DNA of 64,000 bases, from positions 124,001 through 188,000 of the forward strand of contig NZ_JAPPUW010000003.1 in assembly GCF_026712205.1 (NCBI RefSeq), given 5' to 3'. This document shows, piece after piece, positions 29,116 to 38,722 of this stretch. Under the pieces are notes generated by a model that did no database searches, was not told the DNA's origin, and saw nothing but the letters and a program-made list of their open reading frames with translations. The first letter of the stretch is position 1; each line of letters begins with the position of its first letter. Origin of the DNA: Pelomonas aquatica (GTDB lineage: Bacteria; Pseudomonadota; Gammaproteobacteria; Burkholderiales; Burkholderiaceae_C). A program made the translations under genes and the position numbers.

Positions 29116-29865
29116 TCAGGCCTGCGCCGCCATCAGTGCGTCGGCGCGCACCTGGGCCGCGGTGAAGTCCAGCGCGCCGGTGTAGATCGAGCGGCCGCAG
29201 ATGACGCCCTCCACGCCGTCGCCGAACACGGCGCACAGGCGCTCGATGTCGGCGATGTCCGAGAGGCCGCCCGAGGCGATGACGGGAATGGTCAGCGCCT
29301 GCGCCAGCTTGACGGTGGCCTCGATGTTGATGCCGGTCAGCATGCCGTCGCGGCCGATGTCGGTGTAGATGACGCCTTCGACGCCGTAGTCCTCGAACTT
29401 CTTGGCCAGGTCGACGACCTCGTGGCCGGTCAGCTTGCTCCAGCCGTCGGTGGCGACCTTGCCGTCCTTGGCATCCAGGCCGACGATGATGTGGCCGCCG
29501 AAGGCGCTGCAGGCGTCCTTCAGGAAGCCGGGGTTCTTGACCGCGGCCGTGCCGATGATGACGTAGCCGAGGCCGTCGTCCAGGTAGCGCTCGATGGTGT
29601 CGAGGTCGCGGATGCCGCCGCCGAGCTGGATGGGGATCTGGTCGCCCACCTCCTTGATGATGGCCTTGATGGCGGATTCGTTGACCGGCTTGCCCGCGAA
29701 GGCGCCGTTCAGGTCCACCAGGTGCAGGCGCCGCGCGCCGGCGTCGAGCCAGCGGCGCGCCATCGCGGCGGGGTCTTCGCCGAAGGTGGTGGAGTCGTTC
29801 ATGTCGCCTTGCTTGAGGCGGACGCAGCGACCGTCTTTCAGGTCGATGGCAGGGATCAGCAGCAT
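29116..29865 (-). CDS. hisA: ProFAR isomerase (HisA)
   Basis: HisA opens the ribose ring of ProFAR to give PRFAR in histidine synthesis. It is a 249-residue half-barrel-repeat TIM barrel starting [20 protein letters not shown] with the catalytic Asp in AIDLKDG. The second Asp is in [14 protein letters not shown], and phosphate loops are LGGGIRD and ASGGLSD. It follows hisH after 45 bp. Confidence 0.97.
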   Translation of the reverse strand: MLLIPAIDLKDGRCVRLKQGDMNDSTTFGEDPAAMARRWLDAGARRLHLVDLNGAFAGKPVNESAIKAIIKEVGDQIPIQLGGGIRDLDTIERYLDDGLGYVIIGTAAVKNPGFLKDACSAFGGHIIVGLDAKDGKVATDGWSKLTGHEVVDLAKKFEDYGVEGVIYTDIGRDGMLTGINIEATVKLAQALTIPVIASGGLSDIADIERLCAVFGDGVEGVICGRSIYTGALDFTAAQVRADALMAAQA

Positions 29866-29910
29866 GGCCGAGGGCAGCGTGGGGAAGTGGGTGAGAAAGC
29901 GCGGACCGGC

Positions 29911-30645
29911 TTATGGTTTCCAGTGCAGGAAATTGCGGTAGAGGGCGAGGCCCAGCGCGGCACTTTTCTCGGGGTGGAATTGCGTCGCAAAAATGTTATC
30001 CCGCGCCACTGCGCAGGTAAAGCGCAGGCCGTAGTCGGTCTCGCCGGCGCTGTGTTCGGGCAGCGACGTGGTCGCGTAGAAGCTGTGCACGAAGTAGAAC
30101 CAGCTCTGGTCCGGAATGCCGGCCCAGACCGGGTGGGGGCGCGGCTGGTGCACGCGGTTCCAGCCCATCTGCGGCACCTTGAAGCGGCTGCCGTCCTCCT
30201 GCAGCCGGCCCTCCAGCCGGAAGCGCTGCACGCGGCCCGGGATGAGCCCGAGGCCCGGCGTGTCCTGCTCCTCGCTGTGGTCCAGCAGCATCTGCATGCC
30301 GACGCAGACGCCGAGCAGCGGCTTGGTGGCGGCGGCCTCCAGCACGGCTTCCTTCACGCCGGAGTCGGCCAGCTCGCGCATGCAGTCGCGCATGGCGCCC
30401 TGGCCGGGCAGCACGACGCGTTCGGCAGCCCGCACGACCTCGGGGTCGCAGGTGATGGCGACGGCCAAGCCCTGGCCCTCGGCGGCATGGATGACGGCCT
30501 GCGACACCGAGCGCAGATTGCCCATGCCGTAGTCGACGACGGCCACAACGCGAGCCCCTCGTCGAACGGGTACGTTCGCCGATCCCCCGAGGGGATGCGG
30601 GCCGGCTTGGGGCGGCCCGGCGCTCGGCCCTTGGTCCGCGCTCAC
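29911..30645 (-). CDS. hisH: Imidazole glycerol phosphate synthase, glutaminase subunit
   Basis: HisH supplies ammonia from glutamine to HisF. The conserved core begins [18 protein letters not shown], has the nucleophile Cys in [15 protein letters not shown], and ends with the catalytic His-Glu in [11 protein letters not shown]. The frame opens at a GTG overlapping the hisB stop, which gives 244 residues. The first 33 or so, before the core, are encoded by a palindromic repeat (30553-30632). A GTG at 30546, preceded by GAGGGG, would give a normal 211-residue protein. Which start is used is undecided. Confidence 0.93.
   Translation of the reverse strand: MSADQGPSAGPPQAGPHPLGGSANVPVRRGARVVAVVDYGMGNLRSVSQAVIHAAEGQGLAVAITCDPEVVRAAERVVLPGQGAMRDCMRELADSGVKEAVLEAAATKPLLGVCVGMQMLLDHSEEQDTPGLGLIPGRVQRFRLEGRLQEDGSRFKVPQMGWNRVHQPRPHPVWAGIPDQSWFYFVHSFYATTSLPEHSAGETDYGLRFTCAVARDNIFATQFHPEKSAALGLALYRNFLHWKP
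30553..30632 (-). repeat. REP-like palindromic element at the hisH start
   Basis: This is a second copy of the element found in cobQ. It has hairpins CGAACG-GGTA-CGTTCG (30563-30578) and ATCCCC-CGA-GGGGAT (30582-30596), and the shared block GCCGGCTTGGGGCGGCCCGGCGC at about 30601-30623. It lies between the hisB stop and the conserved hisH core with no stop codon in the hisH frame. Confidence 0.8.
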
Positions 30646-31256
30646 AGCGAACCCTTGGTCGACGGGATCACGCCGGCCGAGCGCGGGTCCGGCGTCGTGG
30701 CCATGCGCAGCGCGCGGCCGAAGGCCTTGAACATGGTCTCGGCCTGGTGGTGGGCGTTGTGCCCCTTCAGGTTGTCGATGTGCACGGTGGCCAGCGCATG
30801 GTTGACGAAGCCCTGGAAGAACTCGAAGGTCAGCTGGGTGTCGAAGGCCCCGATGCTGCCGGCCGTGAAACTGACGTCCATATGCAGGCCGGGGCGGCCG
30901 GACAGGTCGATGACGACGCGCGACAGCGCCTCGTCCAGCGGCACATAGCTGTGGCCGTAGCGCGTCAGGCCGGCCTTGTCGCCGACGGCCTTGGCCACGG
31001 CCAGGCCGAGCGTGATGCCGACGTCTTCCACCGTGTGGTGGCCGTCGATGTGCAGGTCGCCCTCGCAGTGGATGTCCAGGTCGATCAGGCCGTGGCGGGC
31101 GATCTGGTCCAGCATGTGGTCGAAGAAGCCGATGCCGGTGTGCAGCTTGGACTGGCCCGTGCCGTCGAGGTTGATGCGCACCGTGATGCGCGTCTCGCGG
31201 GTGTTGCGGGTGACTTCGGCGATGCGCGAAGTTGCGGTGGCGTTCAGTTCAGACAT
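30642..31256 (-). CDS. hisB: Imidazoleglycerol-phosphate dehydratase
   Basis: HisB removes water from IGP to give imidazole acetol-phosphate using manganese. The 204-residue monofunctional form shows the duplicated fold and its metal motifs: [35 protein letters not shown] and [18 protein letters not shown]. The N-terminus [19 protein letters not shown] is typical. It overlaps hisC by 13 bp upstream and hisH by 4 bp downstream. Confidence 0.97.
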   Translation of the reverse strand: MSELNATATSRIAEVTRNTRETRITVRINLDGTGQSKLHTGIGFFDHMLDQIARHGLIDLDIHCEGDLHIDGHHTVEDVGITLGLAVAKAVGDKAGLTRYGHSYVPLDEALSRVVIDLSGRPGLHMDVSFTAGSIGAFDTQLTFEFFQGFVNHALATVHIDNLKGHNAHHQAETMFKAFGRALRMATTPDPRSAGVIPSTKGSL

Positions 31257-32326
31257 GCTTGGAGCGCTTGGAGCAGCAAGGTGTTTTCTTCGGGGGTCCC
31301 GACCGTGATGCGCAGGCAGTTCGCGAGCAGCGGGTGCATGGCCGAGACGTTCTTGATCAGCACGCCACGGGCCTTCAGCGCCGCGAAGGTGGCGGCCGCG
31401 TCCTGGACCCTGGCCAGGATCATATTGCCCTGGCTGGGCCAGGGCGCAATGCCGGGCATGGCCTGCAGGGCCGCCAGCAGGCGCTCGCGCTGCCGGCGCA
31501 GCTCGGCCGCCTGGGCGGCGTAGACCCCGGCATGCTCCAGCGCGAACAGCGCGGCCTCGGCGTTCAGCACGCTGATGTTGTAGGGCGGGCGCAGCTTCTC
31601 GACCTGCTCGACCAGCTCGGCCGCGCCGAGCAGATAGCCGATGCGCACGCCGGCGAGGCCGAACTTGCTCATCGTGCGCATGACCAGCACATTGGGCTGG
31701 CGGGCCATCAGCGCCAGGCTGTCGGCGCTCGCGAAGGGCTGGTAGGCCTCGTCCATGACGACCAGGCCCGGCGCAGCCTGGGCGATGCGCTCGATGACGG
31801 CGGCGTCCCACAACGTGCCGGTCGGGTTGTTCGGGTAGGCCAGATAGACCAGCGCCGGCTGGTGCTCGCGGATGGCGGCCAGCATTGCGGCCTCGTCGAG
31901 CTGGAAGTCGCTGGCCCGCAGCGGCACGCCGACGAAGTCCAGCCGCTGCTGGCGCGCCAGCGCCTCGTACATGACGAAGCCGGGCAGGGGCGCGAGCACC
32001 TTGGCGCCGGGCCTGGCGACGGCCAAAGTCAGCAGGCCGATCAGTTCGTCCGAGCCATTGCCGAGCGTGACGCCCACGGCGTCGCCCACGCCGGCATGGC
32101 GGGCCAGCGCCCGGGCCAGCTCGGCCGTGCGTTCGGCCGGATAGCGGTTCAGCGCGACCGCGCCGAGGCGCTCGCCCAGGGCCTGCTGCAGCTCGGGCGG
32201 CAGGCGGTAGGGGTTCTCCATCGCGTCCAGCTTCAGCAGGCCGGTGCTGGGCTGCACGATATAGGCATGGGCCACGCGCACGTCGGGGCGGATGCGGTCC
32301 AGGGCTCGTTGGAGCGGTTCGGTCAT
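31244..32326 (-). CDS. hisC: Histidinol-phosphate aminotransferase
   Basis: This PLP enzyme converts imidazole acetol-phosphate and glutamate to histidinol phosphate. The 360-residue protein has [48 protein letters not shown] and the Schiff-base Lys in [18 protein letters not shown]. Its ATG overlaps the stop of the PIN toxin gene (ATGA), so its translation is probably coupled to the toxin-antitoxin pair inserted upstream of it. Confidence 0.96.
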   Translation of the reverse strand: MTEPLQRALDRIRPDVRVAHAYIVQPSTGLLKLDAMENPYRLPPELQQALGERLGAVALNRYPAERTAELARALARHAGVGDAVGVTLGNGSDELIGLLTLAVARPGAKVLAPLPGFVMYEALARQQRLDFVGVPLRASDFQLDEAAMLAAIREHQPALVYLAYPNNPTGTLWDAAVIERIAQAAPGLVVMDEAYQPFASADSLALMARQPNVLVMRTMSKFGLAGVRIGYLLGAAELVEQVEKLRPPYNISVLNAEAALFALEHAGVYAAQAAELRRQRERLLAALQAMPGIAPWPSQGNMILARVQDAAATFAALKARGVLIKNVSAMHPLLANCLRITVGTPEENTLLLQALQACLN

Positions 32327-32757
32327 GGCGCGGCGACGAGGGGGTTGAGGACCTGCACGCTGTCGTAGGCGGCATCGTGAGGCAGGGCGAGGCTGAGCAG
32401 GCGGGTGCAGCCCTGGGCCTTGGCGCTGGCGACGACGAGGGCGTCGGCAAACGGCAGGCCGAAGCGGCTTTCCAGCGACCAGGCGGATTCGACCGTGGCC
32501 TGGTCGGTCTGCCAGGGCCGCCAGTGCTGGTAGCGGCGCACCTCGGCGCGCACGTCGCCCTGCGGCATGGCCGGGCCGACCTGGCGGGTGGCCAGCAGGT
32601 AGAAGTCGTTCAGCACCTGCACCGACACGCGGCCGGTGCGGGTGGACCACAGCATACGCAGCCAGGCGAGCACCTGCTCGCGCTCGGCCGGGCGCGCGCC
32701 GTCCTCGCTGAACAGCAGCACGGAGGTGTCGACGAAGACGGGTTCGGTGGCGCTCAC
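32323..32757 (-). CDS. PIN-domain toxin (VapC-like)
   Basis: This is a predicted Mg-dependent endoribonuclease of 144 residues. The first acidic residue lies in [13 protein letters not shown] and further acids are in QVLNDFYLL and [13 protein letters not shown], the expected PIN pattern. The GTG start overlaps the stop of the RHH antitoxin gene, and the stop overlaps the hisC start. Such a pair usually forms a toxin-antitoxin module acting on tRNA or mRNA. Here it lies between hisD and hisC; whether the toxin is active is unknown. Confidence 0.88.
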   Translation of the reverse strand: MSATEPVFVDTSVLLFSEDGARPAEREQVLAWLRMLWSTRTGRVSVQVLNDFYLLATRQVGPAMPQGDVRAEVRRYQHWRPWQTDQATVESAWSLESRFGLPFADALVVASAKAQGCTRLLSLALPHDAAYDSVQVLNPLVAAP

Positions 32758-32972
32758 AGCACACCCCGGCTCGGATAGGGCTGGCCGTCGGACGACCAGC
32801 TGCGCTCGCGGTGCAGCCAGTCCTGCAGCGCGCGCTCGTAGGCGTCGTCGTGCCGCATCTTCTCGGCCAGCAGCTCGCCGAGCAGGCGCGACACGCTGGT
32901 GTTGCGCCGTGCGGCCTCCAGCCGGGCCCACTCGGCCACGGCGTCGTCCATGGACACGGTGACGTTCTTCAT
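32754..32972 (-). CDS. Ribbon-helix-helix antitoxin (CopG-like)
   Basis: This 72-residue protein begins KNVTVSMDDAVAEWARLEAA and continues RRNTSVSRLLGELLAEKM: one beta strand and two helices as in RHH DNA-binding domains. A short tail presumably binds the toxin. It precedes the PIN gene with a 4-bp overlap. A near-perfect palindrome 15-43 bp upstream of its start is a likely autoregulatory operator. Confidence 0.85.
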   Translation of the reverse strand: MKNVTVSMDDAVAEWARLEAARRNTSVSRLLGELLAEKMRHDDAYERALQDWLHRERSWSSDGQPYPSRGVL

Positions 32973-32986
32973 GGGCCGCAGGGTAT

Positions 32987-33015
32987 CACGAAGTTCGTGT
33001 TGCACGAACTTCGTG
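32987..33015. promoter_or_regulatory. Palindromic operator of the toxin-antitoxin pair
   Basis: CACGAAGTTCGTG (32987-32999) and CACGAACTTCGTG (33003-33015) are exact inverted copies separated by three bases. Each arm is itself a palindrome around its central base, giving four CACGAA/TTCGTG half-sites. It lies in the 55-bp gap between hisD and the RHH gene. RHH antitoxins bind such tandem half-sites. It could also act as a hairpin after hisD, but no T-run follows. Confidence 0.7.
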
Positions 33016-33027
33016 TCGCATCGAGGT

Positions 33028-34332
33028 CTAGCGCAGCCGCAGTTCCGCCGCCCGCGCGTGCGCCTGCAGGCCCTCGCCGTGGGCCAGCACGGACGCGATG
33101 CGGCCCAGGCCCTGGGCGCCCTCGGCGCTGACCTCGATGAGGCTGCTGCGCTTCTGGAAGTCGTAGACGCCCAGCGGCGACGAGAAGCGCGCGGTGCCGG
33201 CCGTGGGCAGCACATGGTTGGGGCCGGCGCAGTAGTCGCCCAGCGACTCGCTGGTGTAGGCGCCCAGGAAGATCGCGCCGGCGTGGCGCAGCAGCGGCTC
33301 CCAGCGCTGCGGCTCGGCGGCGCTGATCTCCAGGTGCTCCGGTGCGATGGCGTTGCTGATCTCGCAGGCCTCTTCCATCGAGCGCGTCAGGATCAGCGCA
33401 CCGCGCCCCTCCAGCGATGCGCGGACGACGGCCTCGCGCGGCAAGGTCGGCAGCAGGCGCTCCATGCTGGCGCGCACGGCGTCGAGGTAGGCGGCGTCGG
33501 GGCTGAGCAGGATGCTCTGCGCCAGCTCGTCGTGCTCGGCCTGGCTGAACAGGTCCATGGCCACCCAGTCGGGCGGCGTCGTGCCGTCGGCGATGACGAG
33601 AATCTCGCTGGGGCCGGCGATCATGTCGATGCCGACCTGGCCGAACACATGCTTCTTGGCCGACGCGACATAGGCGTTGCCGGGACCGGTGATTTTGTCG
33701 ACGCGCGGGATGGTGGCCGTGCCGAAGGCCAGCGCTGCCACGGCCTGGGCGCCGCCGATCGTGAACACGCGGTGCACGCCGGCCACGGCCGCGGCCGCCA
33801 GCACCAGCGGATTGCGCACGCCGTCCGGCGTGGGCACCACCATGACGATCTCCTGCACGCCGGCGACGTGGGCCGGGATGGCGTTCATCAGCACGCTGCT
33901 CGGGTAGGCCGCCTTGCCGCCGGGCACGTAGAGGCCGACGCGGTCCAGCGGCGTGACCTTCTGGCCGAGCAGGTTGCCGTCCTCGTCGCGGTAGCTCCAG
34001 GAGAGGCCGCAGGCTTCGAGCTGGCGCTCGTGATAGGCCCGCACGCGCTCGGCCGCGGCCTGCAGCGCATCGCGCTGGGCGGGCGTGATGGAAGCGAGCG
34101 CGGCCTGCAGTTCGGCCTGCGTGATTTCGAGCGCGGCGACGCTGTCGGCCGCCAGGCGGTCGAAGCGCTGCGTGTAGGCCAGCACGGCGGCGTCGCCGCG
34201 CCTTTGCACGTCGGCCAGGATCTCGGCGACGCGGTCTTCGATGGCCGCATCGGTCTCCGCCGACCAATGGCGCAGGCGCTCGAACTCGGCGGCGAAGTCG
34301 GCGGCGGCGGTCGAGAGTTGGCGGAGCTTCAT
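33028..34332 (-). CDS. hisD: Histidinol dehydrogenase
   Basis: HisD oxidises histidinol to histidine in two NAD-dependent steps with zinc. The 434-residue protein shows [33 protein letters not shown], the [16 protein letters not shown] segment and [12 protein letters not shown]. Catalytic region text is [34 protein letters not shown]. The start overlaps the hisG stop by 4 bp. Confidence 0.97.
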   Translation of the reverse strand: MKLRQLSTAAADFAAEFERLRHWSAETDAAIEDRVAEILADVQRRGDAAVLAYTQRFDRLAADSVAALEITQAELQAALASITPAQRDALQAAAERVRAYHERQLEACGLSWSYRDEDGNLLGQKVTPLDRVGLYVPGGKAAYPSSVLMNAIPAHVAGVQEIVMVVPTPDGVRNPLVLAAAAVAGVHRVFTIGGAQAVAALAFGTATIPRVDKITGPGNAYVASAKKHVFGQVGIDMIAGPSEILVIADGTTPPDWVAMDLFSQAEHDELAQSILLSPDAAYLDAVRASMERLLPTLPREAVVRASLEGRGALILTRSMEEACEISNAIAPEHLEISAAEPQRWEPLLRHAGAIFLGAYTSESLGDYCAGPNHVLPTAGTARFSSPLGVYDFQKRSSLIEVSAEGAQGLGRIASVLAHGEGLQAHARAAELRLR

Positions 34333-34985
34333 GCGATGGCAGACGCGAAGGCGTCGATCAGCGGGCGCAGCGTGTCTCGCTTGAGCTTGAGCGCGGCCTG
34401 GTTGACGACGAGGCGGGAGGAGATGTCCATGATCTGCTCCACCTCCACCAGCTTGTTGGCGCGCAGCGTGCCGCCGGTGGAGACGAGGTCGACGATGGCA
34501 TCGGCCAGGCCCGTCAGCGGCGCCAACTCCATCGAGCCGTAGAGCTTGATGAGGTCGACGTGCACGCCCTTGTCGGCAAAGTGCTGGCGTGCGATCTCGG
34601 TGTATTTGGTGGCCACGCGGATGCGCGAGCCCTGCTTCACGGCGGCGGCGTAGTCGAAGTCGGCGCGCGTGGCGACGCTCATGCGGCAGCGGGCGATCTT
34701 CAGGTCCAGCGGCTGGTAGAGGCCGTGCGAGCCGCCCTGGGCCAGCGCCTGCTCGTGCAGCACGTCGCGGCCGGCCACGCCGAGGTCGGCGCCGCCGTAT
34801 TGCACATAGGTCGGCACGTCGCTGGCGCGCACCAGCACGACGCGCACGCCTTCGCGGTTGGTCGGCAGGATGAGCTTGCGCGAGGTTTCGGGGTCTTCCA
34901 GCACCTCGATGCCGGCGGCGCGCAGCAGCGGCAGCGTCTCCTCGAAGATGCGGCCCTTGGACAGGGCGAGGGTCAGGCCGCTCAT
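34329..34985 (-). CDS. hisG: ATP phosphoribosyltransferase, short form
   Basis: HisG is the first enzyme of histidine synthesis, joining ATP and PRPP. At 218 residues it is the short form that lacks the regulatory ACT-like domain and normally needs HisZ as partner; no hisZ is in the window. Motifs are [29 protein letters not shown] and the PRPP loop [14 protein letters not shown]. The ATG at 34985 overlaps the BolA stop. Confidence 0.95.
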   Translation of the reverse strand: MSGLTLALSKGRIFEETLPLLRAAGIEVLEDPETSRKLILPTNREGVRVVLVRASDVPTYVQYGGADLGVAGRDVLHEQALAQGGSHGLYQPLDLKIARCRMSVATRADFDYAAAVKQGSRIRVATKYTEIARQHFADKGVHVDLIKLYGSMELAPLTGLADAIVDLVSTGGTLRANKLVEVEQIMDISSRLVVNQAALKLKRDTLRPLIDAFASAIA

Positions 34986-35221
34986 TGCCGCCACTCCTCG
35001 GGCGTCAGCGTCTTCATCGACAGCGCATGGATTTCCTCGCGCATGCGTTCGCCCAGCGCCGCGTAGACGCGCTGGTGGCGCCTGATGCGCGTGAGGCCGG
35101 CGAACTCGCTTGAGACGATGGTGGCGAAGAAATGGCGGCCGTCGCCCTCGACTTCCAGATGCGCGCAGGGCAGGCCTGCGGCGATGAAGTCGCGCACTTG
35201 TTGCGGAGTCGGGTCGGCCAT
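34982..35221 (-). CDS. BolA/IbaG family protein
   Basis: This is a 79-residue BolA-fold protein, a partner of monothiol glutaredoxins in Fe-S handling. It includes [20 protein letters not shown], the invariant [13 protein letters not shown] helix and [13 protein letters not shown]. It lies immediately upstream of hisG with a 4-bp overlap, the usual betaproteobacterial order (where murA often sits between; it is absent here). Confidence 0.92.
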   Translation of the reverse strand: MADPTPQQVRDFIAAGLPCAHLEVEGDGRHFFATIVSSEFAGLTRIRRHQRVYAALGERMREEIHALSMKTLTPEEWRQ

Positions 35222-35250
35222 CACGGGGTCCTCGGTGGAAACCCCAGATT

Positions 35251-36081
35251 CTAAGAACGGATCTTGTAGCCCTTCTTCAGCAGCGACAAAGCCAGGCCCG
35301 CCGTGACCACGAAGCTGACTGCGACGACCACGAAACTCAGCCACGGCGACACGTCGCTGACGCCGAAGAAGCCGCGACGGAAGCCGTCGATCATGTAGAA
35401 GAAGGGGTTCAGGTGGCTGATGGCCTGCCAGAACCCGGGCAGCGAATGCACCGAATAGAACACGCCGGACAAAAAGGTCATCGGCATGACGATGAAGTTC
35501 TGGAAGGCCGCGAGCTGGTCGAACTTCTCGGCCCACAGGCCGGCGATCAGGCCCAGCGTGCCCATCAGCCCGGCGCCCAGCACCGTGAAGACCAGCACCC
35601 ACAGCAGGTTGTCCAGGCCCGGCGGCGCGAACCAGGCCGTCACCAGCAGCACGCCCGCGCCCACGGCCAGGCCGCGCACGATGGCCGCGCCGACATAGGC
35701 GACGAACCAGGCCGCGGGCGACAGCGGCGTCAGCAGCAGGAAGACGAGGTTGCCGGTGATTTTGCTCTGGATCAGGCTGGACGAGCTGTTGGCGAACGCG
35801 TTCTGCAGCACGCTCATCATCACGAGGCCGGGGATCAGGAACTGCGTGTAGCCCACCGTGTCGTAGACCTTCACGTGGTTCTCCAGCGTGTGGCCGAACA
35901 CCAGCAGGTACATCACCGCCGTCAGCACCGGCGCCGCGACGGTCTGGAAGCTGACCTTCCAGAAACGCAGCACTTCCTTCTTGAAAAGGGTGGAGGCGCC
36001 GCTGAATGTGTGCACCCTTCGCGCTTCGCGCTGTCCCGCCAAGCGGGAATGAGCCCCTTCGGGCGGCCGTGCGGGGCTCAT
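35251..36081 (-). CDS. ABC-2 type export permease (YadH-like)
   Basis: This is the membrane half of an ABC exporter with six predicted spans. The conserved part begins [19 protein letters not shown] and includes [16 protein letters not shown] and the C-terminal signature [16 protein letters not shown]. The frame starts at an ATG overlapping the ATPase stop (276 residues). Its first 22 residues come from a palindromic repeat and do not resemble the family. A GTG at 36015 would give 254 residues, the YadH length. Substrate unknown. Confidence 0.9.
   Translation of the reverse strand: MSPARPPEGAHSRLAGQREARRVHTFSGASTLFKKEVLRFWKVSFQTVAAPVLTAVMYLLVFGHTLENHVKVYDTVGYTQFLIPGLVMMSVLQNAFANSSSSLIQSKITGNLVFLLLTPLSPAAWFVAYVGAAIVRGLAVGAGVLLVTAWFAPPGLDNLLWVLVFTVLGAGLMGTLGLIAGLWAEKFDQLAAFQNFIVMPMTFLSGVFYSVHSLPGFWQAISHLNPFFYMIDGFRRGFFGVSDVSPWLSFVVVAVSFVVTAGLALSLLKKGYKIRS
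36018..36081. repeat. Palindromic repeat at the permease start
   Basis: Two palindromes lie next to each other: TCCCGC-CAAGCGGGA-type text at about 36030-36048, and ATGAGCCCC/GGGGCTCAT arms at 36048-36081. GCGCTTCGCGC precedes them. The repeat falls between the ATPase stop and the conserved permease start and contributes codons to the annotated N-terminus. Confidence 0.55.
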
Positions 36082-37001
36082 GCCGCGGCTCCATTCATGA
36101 TTTCCAGGAACACGTCCTCGAGGTCGGCGCGGCCGATCTCGAGGTCTTCGACCGGACAGCCGACCTTCCTCAGCTCGGCCAGCGTCGACTCCACCTCCGC
36201 GGCGTCATGCGCCGTGACCTGCACGATGCGGCCCGTCACGCGGGCACGCGCGGCAATGTCGGCCGGCAGCGGCGCATCGGTCTTGAAGCGCAGCATCGTC
36301 GAGTGCGTTCCGGCCAGCAGCTGAGAGGTGCGGTCCAGCGCGACGATGCGGCCGGCCTTCAGCATGCCGATGCGCTGGCACAGGGCCTCGGCCTCTTCGA
36401 GGTAATGCGTCGTCAGCAGCACCGTGTGGCCCTCCTTGTTCAGGCGGGCGATGAACTGCCACAGCGTCTGGCGCAGCTCCACGTCGACCCCGGCCGTCGG
36501 CTCGTCCAGCACGATGACCGGCGGGCGGTGCACCAGGGCCTGGGCCACCAGCACGCGGCGCTTCATGCCGCCGGAAAGCTGGCGCATGTTCGCGTTGGCC
36601 TTGTCGGCCAGGCCGAGGTGGTGCAGCAGCTCGTCGATCCAGTCGTCGTTGCCGTGCACGCCGAAATAGCCGCTCTGGATGCGCAGCGACTCGCGCACGC
36701 TGAAGAAGGGGTCGAAGACCAGCTCCTGCGGCACGACGCCCAGGGCCCTGCGCGCCGCGGCGTAGTCGTCGACGACGTCGTGGCCCATCACGCGCACCCG
36801 GCCTTCGGTGGCCTTGGCCAGGCCGGCCAGCACGCTGATCAGCGTGGTCTTGCCGGCACCGTTGGGACCGAGCAGGCCGAAGAATTCGCCGCAGGGGATG
36901 TCGAAGCTGACGCCCCCAAGGGCCTTGACCTGCCCTCCCCGATAGGTTTTCTTGACGTTCTCGAAGGAGATGGCGGGTGGCGATGAGGTCGGGCTCGGCA
37001 T
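36078..37001 (-). CDS. ABC transporter ATP-binding protein (YadG-like)
   Basis: This is the ATPase of the same exporter, 307 residues. Walker A is LLGPNGAGKTTLISVLAG, the signature is MRQLSGGMKRRVLVAQAL, and Walker B is VIVLDEPTAGVD with the switch in LTTHYLEEAEAL. A C-terminal alpha/beta extension follows, as in DrrA/YadG-type proteins. It is the first gene of a long minus-strand series that runs through the his genes. It diverges from a TetR-type regulator 62 bp away, which may control it. Confidence 0.93.
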   Translation of the reverse strand: MPSPTSSPPAISFENVKKTYRGGQVKALGGVSFDIPCGEFFGLLGPNGAGKTTLISVLAGLAKATEGRVRVMGHDVVDDYAAARRALGVVPQELVFDPFFSVRESLRIQSGYFGVHGNDDWIDELLHHLGLADKANANMRQLSGGMKRRVLVAQALVHRPPVIVLDEPTAGVDVELRQTLWQFIARLNKEGHTVLLTTHYLEEAEALCQRIGMLKAGRIVALDRTSQLLAGTHSTMLRFKTDAPLPADIAARARVTGRIVQVTAHDAAEVESTLAELRKVGCPVEDLEIGRADLEDVFLEIMNGAAA

Positions 37002-37063
37002 AAGCGCGCGATTCTAAAAGTCGCCCCTCCCTGCGCGCTGATCGCTGCCAGAATCTCCCGCGC

Positions 37064-37729
37064 ATGCCTACGCCCAAACGCCCCCGCCGCACCGCCGAGC
37101 GCATCCTGGAGGTCACGCTGGATCTGTTCAACGCCTTCGGCGAGCCGAATGTGTCGACGACGCTGATCTCGGCCGAGCTGAAGATCAGCCCGGGCAACCT
37201 CTACTACCACTACCCGGCCAAGGACGAGCTGGTCAATGCCCTCTTTGGCCGCTACGAGGCCGAGCTGGGCGAGCTGCTGGCCGCGGCCGACAGCGTCCGC
37301 AATGTCGAGGACGCCTGGCTGTTCTTCCACATGCTGTTCGAGCTGATCTGGAAGCACCGCTTCCTCTACCGCGACCTGAACGACCTGCTGTTCAAGAACC
37401 GCCGGCTGGAGACCCATTTCCAGGCCCTGCTCGCCGCCAAGGAGCAGGCCATGCGCCAGGTGCTGTCGGGCCTGCACCTGGGCGGCGCGCTGAAGATGGA
37501 GCTGCGCGAGGCCGCGCCGACGGCCAACGCAATGGTCGTCGTCGTCAGCTACTGGCTGAGCTATGAATACGTGCGCGACCCGCGCCATGCGCTGGAGCCG
37601 GACCGCGCCGGCAGCGCGCTGATGCGCGGCGCCTTCCACACGCTGAGCCTGCTGCTACCCTATCTTGAGCCAGCATCGCGGGACCACCTCTTCAAGCTCG
37701 CCGGCAATTACCAACAAGGAGACAAGTGA
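37064..37729 (+). CDS. TetR family transcriptional regulator
   Basis: The 221-residue protein has an N-terminal HTH (residues 8-52: ERILEVTLDLFNAFGEPNVS, ISPGNLYYHYPAKDELVNAL) and a larger helical ligand domain resembling the TetR_C variant with several aromatic residues. It is divergent from the YadGH exporter, a common arrangement for autoregulated efflux repressors, and lies 1 base before the next gene. The effector is unknown. Confidence 0.9.
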   Translation: MPTPKRPRRTAERILEVTLDLFNAFGEPNVSTTLISAELKISPGNLYYHYPAKDELVNALFGRYEAELGELLAAADSVRNVEDAWLFFHMLFELIWKHRFLYRDLNDLLFKNRRLETHFQALLAAKEQAMRQVLSGLHLGGALKMELREAAPTANAMVVVVSYWLSYEYVRDPRHALEPDRAGSALMRGAFHTLSLLLPYLEPASRDHLFKLAGNYQQGDK

Positions 37730-38502
37730 TGGCCAAGTGGAGCGCCTTCCCCTACGACAACAGCGCCTTCGTCTACACGCCGGCCACGCTGAAGAAGCAC
37801 TGGGCCCGGCTGCACGCCGGCGACGCCGAGCCCTTCCCCAAGGACGCCGCCGTCCAGCAGGCCTGGGTCCATTTCCACGCCGGTGACTTCCAGGCCGCCC
37901 ACGACGCCGGCCTGGCCGCGGGCGGCGCCGGCATCACGGTCGCCAACAAGGCCCAGGCCATCTACGCCAACTACCTCGAGAAGAAGGAGAAGCTGAAGCT
38001 GGAGATGTTCCTGGAGATCGCCGAGCGCGCCGAAGCCCGGCAGGCCGAGGAGCCCTCGGACGCCAACGCCTGGTACTGGCAGGCCTATGCGCTGGGCCGC
38101 TACGGCCAGGGCATCAGCGTGGCCAAGGCGCTGGCCCAGGGCCTGGGCAGCAAGGTCAAGAACGCGCTGGAGACGACGATCAAGCTCGCACCCAAGCATG
38201 CCGATGCCCACATCGCGCTGGGCGCCTTCCATGCCGAGGTCATCGACAAGGTCGGCAAGCTGCTGGGCAAGACCCAAGGCGCCGACACGGCCACCGGGCT
38301 GAAGATGTTCGAGCAGGCCCTGAAGCTCAACCCGGCCAGCGCCATCGCGATGATCGAGCGCGCCAACGGCCTCGTCATGCTGGAGGGCGACAAGCGCATG
38401 CAGGAGGCCGAGAAGCTCTACGCCGACGCGGCCGCCTGCGAGGCCATGGACGCGATGGAGCTGCTGGACATCGAGCTGGCGCGCGAGGAGCTGGAAGACT
38501 GA
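37729..38502 (+). CDS. TPR-like helical protein
   Basis: This cytoplasmic protein of 257 residues starts MAKWSAFPYDNSAFVYT. The rest consists of paired helices resembling tetratricopeptide repeats (QQAWVHFHAGDFQAAHDAG, ANAWYWQAYALGRYGQG, FEQALKLNPASAIAMIERAN). I chose the ATG at 37729 because AAGGAG lies 9 bases upstream; it overlaps the TetR stop. No enzyme motif is visible, and a scaffold role is only a family-level inference. Confidence 0.8.
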   Translation: MAKWSAFPYDNSAFVYTPATLKKHWARLHAGDAEPFPKDAAVQQAWVHFHAGDFQAAHDAGLAAGGAGITVANKAQAIYANYLEKKEKLKLEMFLEIAERAEARQAEEPSDANAWYWQAYALGRYGQGISVAKALAQGLGSKVKNALETTIKLAPKHADAHIALGAFHAEVIDKVGKLLGKTQGADTATGLKMFEQALKLNPASAIAMIERANGLVMLEGDKRMQEAEKLYADAAACEAMDAMELLDIELAREELED

Positions 38503-38513
38503 ACAAGGACCGA

Positions 38514-38575
38514 GGACAGGGCCTGCGTCCTGTCCGACGCCTTGTGAAGGCCTTGCCGCATGCAGGCGGCAAGGC
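38514..38575. repeat. Two inverted repeats after the TPR gene
   Basis: GGACAGG/CCTGTCC (38514-38520 / 38529-38535) and a 10-bp perfect stem GCCTTGCCGC/GCGGCAAGGC (38550-38559 / 38566-38575) follow the stop. They may end transcription, but neither has a T-run. The rest of the 220-bp gap before the next gene shows nothing I can name. Confidence 0.5.
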
Positions 38576-38722
38576 ATGAGGTGCGAAACCGGTGGAAACC
38601 CGGAAGCCCTCGGCCATCCGTGATGGATGTCACGGCGCCGTCACCCGTGCTTCCGGGGATGCATGCCGGCACGCTGCGGCGTAAGCTGCGTCCCGTCGTC
38701 ACCCCCTGAACGAGACCGCGCC

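Noticed and set aside
33000-33027. Palindrome as a rho-independent terminator of hisD
   Set aside because: The stem is strong, but no T-run follows on the minus strand, and the internal symmetry of each arm fits protein binding better.
38550-38575. Perfect 10-bp hairpin as a terminator
   Set aside because: No T-run follows on the plus strand, so it is listed only as an inverted repeat.
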